Part shown: in pieces, positions 56,497-64,000 of the stretch
Layout: each line of letters begins with the position of its first letter
Numbering within the stretch: the first letter of the stretch is position 1
Source: Variovorax paradoxus
Lineage (GTDB): Bacteria; Pseudomonadota; Gammaproteobacteria; Burkholderiales; Burkholderiaceae_C
Assembly: GCF_030815975.1 (NCBI RefSeq)
Contig: NZ_JAUSXL010000002.1
Location: 1,488,001-1,552,000, forward strand
Length of the DNA stretch: 64,000 bases
Direction: 5' to 3'
Translations under genes and position numbers: made by a program
Notes under the pieces: model-generated
What the model was told of the DNA's origin: nothing
Seen by the model: only the letters and a program-made list of their open reading frames with translations
Databases searched by the model: none

Positions 56497-56514
56497 TTGT
56501 CGTTGGAACGACAA
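56497..56514. promoter_or_regulatory. Crp/Fnr-type operator in the divergent promoter
   Basis: TTGTCGTTGGAACGACAA: perfect 8-2-8 palindrome, 32 bp from the regulator start and 35 bp from the ligase start. Form (TTGnC ... GnCAA) and size fit a Crp/Fnr dimer site. Confidence 0.75.
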
Positions 56515-56549
56515 CCCGACGTCAAAGTGGGGCCTACGATCCGCCCACT

Positions 56550-58505
56550 GTGCAAACCACCGCCCCCACCTTTCCCCGTTTGTTGCTTGCGCATGCGCAG
56601 GCCCAGCCCCAGGCGCCCGCCATCCGCGAGAAGGATCTCGGCATCTGGCAAACCTGGAGCTGGAGCGCCGTGGCGCAGGAAGTGCGCGAAATGGCCTGCG
56701 GCCTCGCGAGCCTGGGCTTCAAGCCCTTTGACAACCTGTCCATCGTGGGCGCCAACCGCCCGCACCTGTACATGGCGGTGCTCGCGGCGCAGAGCCTGCG
56801 CGGCGTGCCCGTGCCGCTCTACCAGGACGCGGTGGCCAGCGAGATGGTCTTCATGCTGCAGGACGCGGCCATCGAGTTCGTGATCGTCGAGGACCAGGAG
56901 CAGGTCGACAAGCTGCTCGAGTGCCGCGAGCTGCAGAAGGACCAGCAGCACGGCATCCGCCACATCATCTACGACGACCCCAAGGGCCTGCGCCACTACG
57001 ACCAGCCCGGGCTCATGAGCTACGAGCAGCTGCGCGCACTGGGCCGCGAATTCGACAAGACCCACGTCGGCTACTACGACCGCGCGGTGGCGAGCGGCGA
57101 GGCCACCGACGTCGGCGTGATCCTCTACACCTCGGGCACCACCGGCCGGCCCAAGGGCGTGTGCCAGACGCATGCCAGCTTCATCGCGGCGGGCCGCGGC
57201 GGCGTGGAGACCGACCGGCTCGGGCCCCGCGACAACATCATGAGCTACCTGCCGATGGCCTGGGTGGGCGACCACCTGTTCTCGGTCGCGCAGTGGCTGG
57301 TAGGTGGCTTCACGCTCAACTGCCCCGAGTCGACCGAGACGGTGATGAACGACATGCGCGAGATCGGCCCGAGCTACTACTTCGGCCCGCCGCGCACCTT
57401 CGAAGGCCTGCTCACGGCCGTGTCGATCCGCATGGAAGACGCGGCGGCTCCGAAGCGCTGGCTGTACGGCAAGTTCATGGCGCTCGCGCAGCGCGTGGGC
57501 GCCGACATCCTCAACGGCGCGCCCGTGAGCACGGGCGACCGGCTGATGTACAGCCTCGGCAACCTGCTGGTCTACGGACCGCTGCGCAACGTGCTGGGCA
57601 TGAGCCGCATCCGCGTGGCCTACACGGCCGGCGCGGCCATCGGGCCCGACCTGTTCCGCTTCTACCGCTCGATCGGCGTCAACCTCAAGCAGTTCTACGG
57701 CCAGACCGAGACCTGCGCCTACGTGTGCCTGCAGCAGGACGGCAAGGTCAAGCTGCAGACCGTGGGCACGGCGGCACCGGGCATCGAACTCAAGATCGCC
57801 GAAGACGGCGAGGTGCTGGTGCGCGGCGTCTCGGTGCTCAAGGAGTACTACAAGCGCCCCGACGCCACGGCCGAGGTGCTCGACGCGAATGGCTACTTCC
57901 ACACCGGCGACGCCGGCGTGCTCGACAGCGAGGGCCACCTGCGCATCATCGACCGCGCGAAGGACGTGGGCCGGCTTGCGGGCGGCGCGATCTTTGCGCC
58001 CAACTACATCGAGAACAAGCTCAAGTTCTTTCCGCAGATCAAGGAAGCCGTGTGCTTCGGCAACGGGCACGAGGAGGTCTGCGCGGCCATCAACATCGAC
58101 TTCGAGGCCGTGGGCAACTGGGCCGAGCGCCGCGGGCTGGCCTACGGCGGCTACGTCGACCTGGCCGGCAAGCCCGAGGTGCTGGCGCTCATCGCCGAAT
58201 GCATCGCCAAGGTGAATGCCGACCTTGCGAGCGAGGACGGCATGGGCGAGACGCAGATCGCGCGCTTCCTGGTGCTGCACAAGGAGCTCGACCCCGACGA
58301 CGACGAACTCACGCGCACGCGCAAGGTGCGCCGCGGCTTCATCGCCGAGAAATACGCGGTGCTGGTCAGTGCGCTCTACGGCGGCAAGACCGAGCAGTAC
58401 ATCGAGACCCAGGTCAAGTTCGAGGACGGACGCACGGGCGTGGTGAATGCCACGCTGAACATCGTCGAGGCCAGGACCTTCCCCATCGTGAAGGCCGCGG
58501 CATGA
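56550..58505 (+). CDS. AMP-binding acyl/aryl-CoA ligase
   Basis: 651 aa ATP-dependent CoA ligase of the long-chain acyl-CoA synthetase type. Seen: the AMP-binding P-loop ILYTSGTTGRPKGVCQTH, YGQTETCAYV motif, NGYFHTGDAGVLDSEGHLRIIDRAKD hinge, and a C-terminal domain ending in RTRKVRRGFIAEKY where the catalytic Lys of most family members is expected. GTG at 56550 (V-QTTAPTFPRL) is the start. The last 4 bp overlap the ATPase gene that follows (ATGA). It probably activates the compound brought in by the adjacent LIV-type transporter. Confidence 0.9.
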   Translation: MQTTAPTFPRLLLAHAQAQPQAPAIREKDLGIWQTWSWSAVAQEVREMACGLASLGFKPFDNLSIVGANRPHLYMAVLAAQSLRGVPVPLYQDAVASEMVFMLQDAAIEFVIVEDQEQVDKLLECRELQKDQQHGIRHIIYDDPKGLRHYDQPGLMSYEQLRALGREFDKTHVGYYDRAVASGEATDVGVILYTSGTTGRPKGVCQTHASFIAAGRGGVETDRLGPRDNIMSYLPMAWVGDHLFSVAQWLVGGFTLNCPESTETVMNDMREIGPSYYFGPPRTFEGLLTAVSIRMEDAAAPKRWLYGKFMALAQRVGADILNGAPVSTGDRLMYSLGNLLVYGPLRNVLGMSRIRVAYTAGAAIGPDLFRFYRSIGVNLKQFYGQTETCAYVCLQQDGKVKLQTVGTAAPGIELKIAEDGEVLVRGVSVLKEYYKRPDATAEVLDANGYFHTGDAGVLDSEGHLRIIDRAKDVGRLAGGAIFAPNYIENKLKFFPQIKEAVCFGNGHEEVCAAINIDFEAVGNWAERRGLAYGGYVDLAGKPEVLALIAECIAKVNADLASEDGMGETQIARFLVLHKELDPDDDELTRTRKVRRGFIAEKYAVLVSALYGGKTEQYIETQVKFEDGRTGVVNATLNIVEARTFPIVKAAA

Positions 58506-59290
58506 GTAGCAACAGAAAAGTCGGCGAGGTCATCCTCGACGTGCAGAACATCAGCTTGAGCTTCGGCGGCGTGAAGGCGCTCACGGACATCAGCTTCAAC
58601 GTGCGCGAGCACGAGGTGCGGGCCATCATCGGGCCGAACGGCGCGGGCAAGAGCTCGATGCTCAACTGCATCAACGGCGTGTACTGGCCGCAGCAGGGCT
58701 CCATCACCTTCCGCGGCCAGACCTTCAAGCACATGAACTCGCGCCAGGTGGCCGAAATGGGCGTGGCGCGCACCTTCCAGAACCTGGCCCTCTTCAAGGG
58801 CATGAGCGTGCTCGACAACATCATGACGGGGCGCAACCTCAAGATGAAGAGCGGCCTGCTGGCGCAGGCGCTGCGCTGGGGCCCGGCCGAACGCGAGGAA
58901 CTGCAGCACCGCGAGTTCGTCGAGCACATCATCGACTTCCTCGAGATCCAGGCGCACCGCAAGACGCCGGTGGGCCGCCTGCCCTACGGCCTGCAAAAGC
59001 GCGTCGACCTCGGCCGCGCGCTCGCGATGGAGCCGCAGGTGCTGCTGCTCGACGAGCCGATGGCCGGCATGAACGTGGAAGAAAAGCAGGACATGAGCCG
59101 CTTCATCCTCGACGTGAACGACGAGTTCGGCGCCACCATTGTTCTCATCGAGCACGACATGGGCGTGGTGATGGACATCTCCGACCGCGTGGTGGTGCTG
59201 GACTACGGCAAGAAGATCGGCGACGGCACGCCCCACGAGGTGCGCAACAACGAAGACGTGATCCGGGCATACCTGGGCGTGGAGCATTGA
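58502..59290 (+). CDS. LIV-type ABC transporter ATP-binding protein (LivG type)
   Basis: 262 aa. Walker A GPNGAGKSS, the Q-loop region ARTFQNLALFKGMSVLDNIMTGRN, signature RLPYGLQKRVDLGRAL (the usual LSGG is replaced by LPYG, as in many LivG), Walker B VLLLDEPMAGMN and switch His in VLIEHDMGVVMDISDRVVVLDYG. Pairs with the LivF-type ATPase at 62821. ATGA overlap with the ligase gene; 1 bp before the permease gene. Confidence 0.93.
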   Translation: MSSNRKVGEVILDVQNISLSFGGVKALTDISFNVREHEVRAIIGPNGAGKSSMLNCINGVYWPQQGSITFRGQTFKHMNSRQVAEMGVARTFQNLALFKGMSVLDNIMTGRNLKMKSGLLAQALRWGPAEREELQHREFVEHIIDFLEIQAHRKTPVGRLPYGLQKRVDLGRALAMEPQVLLLDEPMAGMNVEEKQDMSRFILDVNDEFGATIVLIEHDMGVVMDISDRVVVLDYGKKIGDGTPHEVRNNEDVIRAYLGVEH

Positions 59291-59291
59291 C

Positions 59292-60221
59292 ATGGGCTTT
59301 TTCCTCGAAACCCTGTTCGGCGGCCTGATGGTCGGCATGCTCTATTCGCTGATCGCCATCGGCTTCGTGCTGATCTACAAGGCCTCGGGCGTCTTCAACT
59401 TCGCGCAGGGCGCGATGGTGCTGTTCGCGGCGCTCGCAATGGCGCGCTTTGCCGAATGGTTCCCGCAATGGTTCGGCTTCGAAAGCCAGGTGCTCGCGAA
59501 CATCCTGGCCTTCATCGCGGCCATGGGCGTGATGGTGATCGTGGCCTGGATGATCGAGCGGCTCGCGCTCAGCAAGCTGGTGAACCAGGAAGGCATCACG
59601 CTCCTGATGGCCACGCTGGGCATCGCCTACTTTCTCGATGGCGTGGGCCAGACGATCTTCGGCAACGACATCTACAAGATCGACATCGGCATGCCCAAGG
59701 AACCGCTGATGGTGCTGCAGGGCACCTTCCAGGGCGGCCTGCTGTTGAGCCAGGAAGACCTGGTCGCCGCGCTGGTGGCTGCGGGCCTCGTGGTGGTGCT
59801 GGCGATCTTCTTCCAGAAGACCGCCACGGGCCGCGCCCTTCGCGCCGTGGCCGACGACCACCAGGCCGCACAGTCGATCGGCATTCCGCTCAAGCGCATC
59901 TGGGTGATCGTGTGGTCGGTGGCCGGCTTCTCGGCGCTGGTGGCCGGGATCATCTGGGGCTCCAAGCTGGGCGTGCAGTTCTCGCTGTCGCTGGTGGCGC
60001 TGAAGGCGCTGCCGGTGGTGATCCTCGGCGGGCTCACCTCGATTCCAGGCGCGATCATCGGCGGCCTGCTGTTCGGCGTCGGCGAGAAGCTCTCTGAAAT
60101 CTATCTCGGCCCCATGCTCGGTGGCGGGATCGAGATCTGGTTTGCCTATGTGCTGGCGCTCGTCTTCCTGCTGGTTCGGCCTCAAGGCCTGTTCGGCGAA
60201 AAAATTATTGATCGCGTATGA
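59292..60221 (+). CDS. LIV-type ABC transporter permease (LivH type)
   Basis: 309 aa inner-membrane permease with eight predicted helices. LivH features: GLMVGMLYSLIAIGFVLIYKASGVFNFAQGAM, and FFQKTATGRALRAVADDHQAAQSIGIP before the EAA-like region, then LKALPVVILGGLTSIPGAIIGGLLFGVGEKLSE. Ends FGEKIIDRV; this ending is duplicated in the mini-ORF that follows. Its TGA overlaps that mini-ORF's ATG. Confidence 0.93.
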   Translation: MGFFLETLFGGLMVGMLYSLIAIGFVLIYKASGVFNFAQGAMVLFAALAMARFAEWFPQWFGFESQVLANILAFIAAMGVMVIVAWMIERLALSKLVNQEGITLLMATLGIAYFLDGVGQTIFGNDIYKIDIGMPKEPLMVLQGTFQGGLLLSQEDLVAALVAAGLVVVLAIFFQKTATGRALRAVADDHQAAQSIGIPLKRIWVIVWSVAGFSALVAGIIWGSKLGVQFSLSLVALKALPVVILGGLTSIPGAIIGGLLFGVGEKLSEIYLGPMLGGGIEIWFAYVLALVFLLVRPQGLFGEKIIDRV

Positions 60222-60313
60222 AATACGAGATCAACAATTTTTCGGCGAAGGCTAACTTGCGAAGCAAGTTGAGCGAAGCGGGCCGCAACCAAAAGATCAT
60301 CGATCGGGTCTGA
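60218..60313 (+). CDS. Coupling mini-ORF between the two LIV permease genes
   Basis: 31 codons. ATG overlaps the livH-type stop as ATGA (60218-60221); the TGA ends 1 nt before the livM-type ATG. Starts MKYEINNFSAKANL and ends QKIIDRV, copying the last codons of the upstream permease (EKIIDRV). The DNA holds an imperfect 28 bp inverted repeat (about 60190-60246) and a small AACTTGC-gaa-GCAAGTT hairpin. It looks like an insert that duplicated the permease end and kept stop/start coupling. Confidence 0.42.
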   Translation: MKYEINNFSAKANLRSKLSEAGRNQKIIDRV

Positions 60314-60314
60314 A

Positions 60315-61379
60315 ATGTTTTATAGAGAAAACGGCCAGTTCAAGTCGAGCTACCGCGCCGACCAGCAAATCTTTCCGATCGCGCAGGACCGCATCGCCAT
60401 CCTGGTGCTGCTGCTCGCGGCCTTTGTCGTCGTGCCGCTGGGCGTGTCCGACTACTGGATGCGCGCCATCCTCACGCCCTTCCTGATCCTGTCGCTCGCG
60501 GCGCTGGGCCTGAACATCCTGGTCGGCTACTGCGGGCAGATCTCGCTCGGCACCGGCGCCTTCATGGCGGTGGGCGCGTACGCGGCCTACAACTTCCAGG
60601 TGCGCATCGACGGCATGCCGCTGATCGCCTCGCTGCTGCTGGGCGGCCTGTGCGCCACGGTGATCGGCGTGCTGTTCGGCATTCCGAGCCTGCGCATCAA
60701 GGGCCTGTACCTGGCGGTGGCCACGCTGGCGGCGCAGTTCTTCACCGACTGGGCGTTCCTGCGCATCCAGTGGTTCACCAACAACTCGTCGTCGGGCTCG
60801 GTGAGCGTGGCGGGGCTCAACGTGTTCGGCGTGCCGATCGAGTCGCCGGTGCAGAAGTATCTGTTCTGCCTCATCTTCGTGGTGGTGTTCGCGCTGCTCG
60901 CAAAGAACCTGGTGCGCAGCGCCATCGGGCGCGAATGGATGGCCATGCGCGACATGGACGTGGCGGCCGCGGTGATCGGCATCCGCCCGGTGTACGCCAA
61001 GCTCACGGCTTTTGCGGTGAGCAGCTTCATCGTCGGCGTGGCGGGCGCGCTGTGGGGCTTCATCCACCTGGGCGCGTGGGAGCCGGCGGCGTTCAGCATC
61101 GATCGCTCGTTCCAGCTGCTGTTCATGGTGATCATCGGCGGGCTCGGCTCGATCATGGGCAGCTTCTTCGGTGCCGCGTTCATCGTGCTGCTGCCGCTCT
61201 TCCTGAACCAGCTGCCGGGGTGGCTGGGCTTCTCGATCTCGACCGCGCTGGCCTCGCACCTGGAGACCATGATCTTCGGCGCGCTGATCGTGTTCTTCCT
61301 GATCGTCGAGCCGCACGGCCTTGCGCGGCTGTGGTCCACGGGCAAGGAGAAATTGCGGCTCTGGCCCTTTCCCCACTGA
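60315..61379 (+). CDS. LIV-type ABC transporter permease (LivM type)
   Basis: 354 aa permease with about ten helices. LivM features: LAALGLNILVGYCGQISLGTGAFMAVGAYAAYN, LRIKGLYLAVATLAAQFF, the coupling region GREWMAMRDMDVAAAVIGIRPVYAKLTAFAVSSFIVGVAGALWG, and a C-terminal IIGGLGSIMGSFFGAAFIVLLPLFL. The N-terminal 20 residues (FYRENGQFKSSYRADQQIF) are cytoplasmic and typical of this subfamily, whose members often import aromatic or acyl compounds. Confidence 0.93.
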   Translation: MFYRENGQFKSSYRADQQIFPIAQDRIAILVLLLAAFVVVPLGVSDYWMRAILTPFLILSLAALGLNILVGYCGQISLGTGAFMAVGAYAAYNFQVRIDGMPLIASLLLGGLCATVIGVLFGIPSLRIKGLYLAVATLAAQFFTDWAFLRIQWFTNNSSSGSVSVAGLNVFGVPIESPVQKYLFCLIFVVVFALLAKNLVRSAIGREWMAMRDMDVAAAVIGIRPVYAKLTAFAVSSFIVGVAGALWGFIHLGAWEPAAFSIDRSFQLLFMVIIGGLGSIMGSFFGAAFIVLLPLFLNQLPGWLGFSISTALASHLETMIFGALIVFFLIVEPHGLARLWSTGKEKLRLWPFPH

Positions 61380-61429
61380 TTTTCCGTTCGTAGAAACCGG
61401 CACCGAGGTGCCCACATAAGGAGACAGGC

Positions 61430-62761
61430 ATGAAACTGAAATCGCTCGCTCTGACCGCCGCCCTGGTGGCCAGCACCCTAGGCGCGCTGCTTGCGCCGGC
61501 GCTCGCGCAAGCCCAGGCCAAGGAACAGTTCTTTCCGCTGCTGGTGTACCGCACCGGCCCCTATGCGCCCAACGGCACGCCCTGGGCCAACGGCAAGCAG
61601 GACTACATCAAGTACATCAACGCCACCGGCGGCATCAACGGCGTGAAGGTCACGTACGAGGAATGCGAAACCGGCTACGCCACCGACAAGGGCGTGGAAT
61701 GCTACGAGCGCCTGAAGGGCCGCCCGGGCGTGACGCTGTTCGATCCGCAGGCCACCGGCATCACCTTTGCGCTGACCGACAAGGTGCCTACCGACAAGAT
61801 CCCGCTCATCACGCTGGGCTACGGCCTGTCGGCGTCGCAGGACGGCAGCGTGTTCAAGTGGAACTTCCCGCTGATGGGCAGCTACTGGACCGCGGCCGAC
61901 ATCCTGATCCAGCACATCGGCAAGAAGGAAGGCGGCATGGACAAGCTCAAGGGCAAGAAGATCACCCTTGTGTATCACGACTCGCCGTTCGGCAAGGAGC
62001 CGATTCCGCTGCTGCAGGAGCGCGCCAAGCAGAACGGCTTCGAGCTGTCGCTGATTCCGGTCACCGCGCCCGGCGTGGAGCAGAAGTCTGCCTGGCTGCA
62101 GGTGCGCCAGTCGCGCCCCGACTACGTGCTGCTGTGGGGCTGGGGCGTGATGAACTCCACCGCGCTGAAGGAAGCCGTGGCCACGGGCTATCCGCGCGAG
62201 AAGATGTACGGCGTGTGGTGGGCCGGCGCCGAGCCTGACGTGAAGGACGTGGGCGCCAACGCCAAGGGCTACAACGCGCTGGCGCTCAACACTTCGGGCA
62301 CCCAGCCCAAGGTGATCCAGGACATCCTCAAGCAGGTGCACGACAAGGGCCAGGGCACGGGGCCGAAGGAAGAAGTGGGCTCGGTGCTCTACACGCGCGG
62401 CGTGATCATCCAGATGCTGGGCGTCGAAGCCGTGAGGCGTGCGCAGGAACGCTTCGGCAAGGGCAAGGTCATGACCGGCGAGCAGGTGCGCTGGGGCATG
62501 GAGAACCTGGCGCTCGACCAGAAGAAGCTCGATTCGCTGGGCTTCTCGGGCGTGCTGCGTCCGGTGAGCACATCGTGCCAGGACCACATGGGCTCGACCT
62601 GGGCCCGCGTGCACACCTGGGACGGCGCCAAGTGGGGCGACATGTCCGACTGGTACCAGGCCGACGAGCAGATCATCAAGCCGATGGTGAAGGTTGCGGC
62701 CGAGAAGTACGCCAGCGAGAAGAAGCTGACGCGCCGCGACGCGGCGGACTGCAGCTCCTGA
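61430..62761 (+). CDS. LIV-type ABC transporter substrate-binding protein
   Basis: 443 aa periplasmic protein of the Peripla_BP_6/LivJ group. Signal peptide residues 1-29 (LALTAALVASTLGALLAPALAQAQ). Mature: LVYRTGPYAPNGTPWANGKQDYIKYINATGGINGVKV, ITLVYHDSPFGKEPIPLLQERAKQNGFELSLIPVTAPGVEQKSAWLQVRQSRPDYVLLWGWGVM and GVWWAGAEPDVKD. Longer than LivJ, like binding proteins of the aromatic/acyl subgroup. A strong ribosome site (TAAGGAGAC) precedes the ATG. A hairpin lies between it and the next gene. Confidence 0.92.
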   Translation: MKLKSLALTAALVASTLGALLAPALAQAQAKEQFFPLLVYRTGPYAPNGTPWANGKQDYIKYINATGGINGVKVTYEECETGYATDKGVECYERLKGRPGVTLFDPQATGITFALTDKVPTDKIPLITLGYGLSASQDGSVFKWNFPLMGSYWTAADILIQHIGKKEGGMDKLKGKKITLVYHDSPFGKEPIPLLQERAKQNGFELSLIPVTAPGVEQKSAWLQVRQSRPDYVLLWGWGVMNSTALKEAVATGYPREKMYGVWWAGAEPDVKDVGANAKGYNALALNTSGTQPKVIQDILKQVHDKGQGTGPKEEVGSVLYTRGVIIQMLGVEAVRRAQERFGKGKVMTGEQVRWGMENLALDQKKLDSLGFSGVLRPVSTSCQDHMGSTWARVHTWDGAKWGDMSDWYQADEQIIKPMVKVAAEKYASEKKLTRRDAADCSS

Positions 62762-62775
62762 TGACCTGATGGACC

Positions 62776-62797
62776 GTGGCGGCTCGCAAGAGTCGCC
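62776..62797 (+). other. Intercistronic stem-loop
   Basis: GGCGGCTC-gcaa-GAGTCGCC (one G-U pair) sits between the binding-protein stop and the LivF-type start. Such loops often protect the abundant binding-protein message. Confidence 0.45.
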
Positions 62798-62820
62798 ATT
62801 CGAAAGAGCAGCACCACACC

Positions 62821-63633
62821 ATGAGCGAACCCAACATCATCCTGAATGTCAACGGCATCGAGGTCATCTACAACCACGTGATCCTCGTGCTCAAGGGCGT
62901 GTCGCTCACGGTGCCCGAAGGCGGCATCGTGGCGCTGCTCGGCGGCAACGGCGCGGGCAAGACAACCACGCTGCGAGCCGTGAGCAACCTGCTCGCGGGC
63001 GAGCGCGGCGCGGTCACCAAGGGCACCATCGAACTGCGCGGCGACCGCATCGAGGCGCTGTCGCCGGCCGAACTGGTGAAGCGCGGATTGATCCAGGTGA
63101 TGGAAGGGCGCCATTGCTTTGCGCACCTGACCATCGAAGAAAACCTGATGACCGGCGCCTACACGCGCACCGACGGCAAGGCCGCGGTGCAGCAGACGCT
63201 CGAGAAGGTCTATGCCTACTTTCCGCGCCTGAAGACAAGGCGCACATCGCAAGCCGCGTACACATCGGGCGGCGAGCAGCAGATGTGCGCAATCGGCCGA
63301 GCGCTGATGGCCAACCCGACCATGGTGCTGCTCGACGAACCCTCGATGGGCCTCGCGCCGCAGATCGTGGAGGAGGTGTTCGAGATCGTGAAGGACCTCA
63401 ACACCAAGGAGCGCGTGACCTTCCTTTTGGCCGAGCAGAACACCAACATGGCGCTGCGCTACGCCGACTACGGCTACATCCTGGAAAACGGCCGCATCGT
63501 GATGGACGGCGAGGCCAGGAGCCTGCGCGAGAACGAGGACGTGAAGGAGTTCTACCTTGGCGTCGGCGGCGCGGACCGCAAGAGCTTTCGCGATGTGAAG
63601 AGCTACAAGCGCCGCAAGAGGTGGTTGGCATGA
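62821..63633 (+). CDS. LIV-type ABC transporter ATP-binding protein (LivF type)
   Basis: 270 aa. Walker [14 protein letters not shown]-loop region VMEGRHCFAHLTIEENLMTGAY, signature TSGGEQQMCAIGRAL, Walker B MVLLDEPSMGLAP, switch LLAEQNTNMALRYADYGYILENGRIV. The basic C-terminal tail (DRKSFRDVKSYKRRKRW) is longer than LivF of E. coli. Its TGA overlaps a mini-ORF start. Confidence 0.93.
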   Translation: MSEPNIILNVNGIEVIYNHVILVLKGVSLTVPEGGIVALLGGNGAGKTTTLRAVSNLLAGERGAVTKGTIELRGDRIEALSPAELVKRGLIQVMEGRHCFAHLTIEENLMTGAYTRTDGKAAVQQTLEKVYAYFPRLKTRRTSQAAYTSGGEQQMCAIGRALMANPTMVLLDEPSMGLAPQIVEEVFEIVKDLNTKERVTFLLAEQNTNMALRYADYGYILENGRIVMDGEARSLRENEDVKEFYLGVGGADRKSFRDVKSYKRRKRWLA

Positions 63634-63713
63634 CCGCGTGCATTTCGTGTTGTCCCCTCTCCCTCCGGGAGAGGGAGCAAGACCGAACAGAAAGACAAAG
63701 GGTACGGACATGA
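63630..63713 (+). CDS. Coupling mini-ORF between LivF-type ATPase and CoA ligase
   Basis: 27 codons. ATG overlaps the ATPase stop (ATGA, 63630-63633) and TGA overlaps the ligase ATG (ATGA, 63710-63713). Contains CCPLSLREREQD, the translation of a ccctctccctccgggagagg repeat unit. AAAGGG near its end serves as ribosome site for the ligase. Read as a repeat insertion that preserves coupling. Confidence 0.45.
   Translation: MTACISCCPLSLREREQDRTERQRVRT
63655..63675. repeat. Short palindromic unit CCCTCTCCctccGGGAGAGGG
   Basis: CCCTCTCC ... GGGAGAGGG forms a compact hairpin, the same core as the paired element at 36552-36654, here inside an operon. Confidence 0.75.
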
Positions 63714-64000
63714 CCGACCACTACGACGCCCTCGAGATCCGCGACCCCGCCGAACGCGAGCGCGACCTGCTGGCCGCGCTGCCGAAGCAGATCGCGCAGG
63801 CCCAGACCGCGGCGCCCGCGTTTGCCAAGATCCTCGACGGCGTGAAGCCGACGGACGTCACCACACGCGAGGCACTTGCGAAACTGCCTGTCACACGCAA
63901 GACCGAACTGCTCGAGCTGCAGAAGCAGCGCCGCGCCGACGATCCCTTCGGCGGCTTTTCCACCATCGGCCGCGGCGCCCGCATGCCGCGCGTGTTCGCG
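63710..64000 (+). CDS. Phenylacetate-CoA ligase-like protein, 5' part
   Basis: First 97 codons, cut by the window end. The N-terminus (YDALEIRDPAERERDLLAALPKQ, then LPVTRKTELLELQKQ and FGGFSTIG) fits the PaaK-like AMP-forming aryl-CoA ligase family (RDPAERE and LP-TRK-EL motifs). The ATP-binding motifs lie beyond the window. ATG overlaps the mini-ORF stop. As a second CoA ligase on the far side of the LIV-type transporter genes, it supports import and thioesterification of an aromatic or related acid. Confidence 0.8.
   Translation, partial: MTDHYDALEIRDPAERERDLLAALPKQIAQAQTAAPAFAKILDGVKPTDVTTREALAKLPVTRKTELLELQKQRRADDPFGGFSTIGRGARMPRVFA

Overview
The window is a 64 kb chromosomal stretch of a high-GC betaproteobacterium, most likely Comamonadaceae (Variovorax-like). 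The pointers are Bug/TctC-type binding proteins, an OhrR/Ohr pair, a full kdp operon, a LIV-type transporter flanked by CoA ligases, many LysR regulators, and dense short inverted repeats typical of these genomes. This assignment is inference from gene families and composition; no rRNA or tRNA is present to confirm it.

Layout. 0-12 kb: a Gln-rich secreted DUF6600-type protein, glutathione reductase, a ketopantoate-reductase-like enzyme, an atypical phosphotransferase next to an inverted repeat, AMP nucleosidase, a Bug binding protein, an ArsR regulator divergent from a cytochrome P450, and a GST/flavin-oxidase-like pair joined by tandem mini-ORFs. 12-24 kb: a LysR regulator, a two-gene exported protein operon, a NodIJ-type ABC exporter, a ~590 bp inverted-repeat structure, ohrR-ohr, DUF2855, SrkA kinase, a LysR regulator, a lipoprotein and htpG. 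24-36 kb: a binding protein with its LysR regulator, two MDR oxidoreductases, aquaporin, a two-component system of BasRS/QseBC type with a small secreted protein, a frameshifted winged-helix gene, a pseudouridine synthase, and a three-gene operon of MGDG-synthase-like glycosyltransferase, membrane protein and phosphatase. 36-46 kb: kdpFABCDE, preceded by a hidden 42-codon membrane ORF, then a SufR-like regulator and sodB. 46-51.6 kb: a VOC protein with an orphan operator, then a T6SS cargo module (immunity candidate, muramidase effector, vgrG) whose distal part is strikingly AT-rich. 51.6-64 kb: a Bug protein, an MBL-fold lipoprotein, an SDR, a Crp/Fnr regulator divergent from an acyl-CoA ligase, a LIV-type ABC transporter, and the start of a PaaK-like CoA ligase.

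The most unusual pattern is at four operon junctions (GST to oxidase, response regulator to kinase, livH-type to livM-type, livF-type to CoA ligase). Each carries a repeat-like insert that reads as a mini-ORF of 18-31 codons. The insert starts in an ATGA or GTGA overlap with the upstream stop and ends in, or 1 nt before, the downstream start. Unrelated inserts therefore all seem to keep stop/start translational coupling. The second notable item is the orphan vgrG-muramidase-immunity module.
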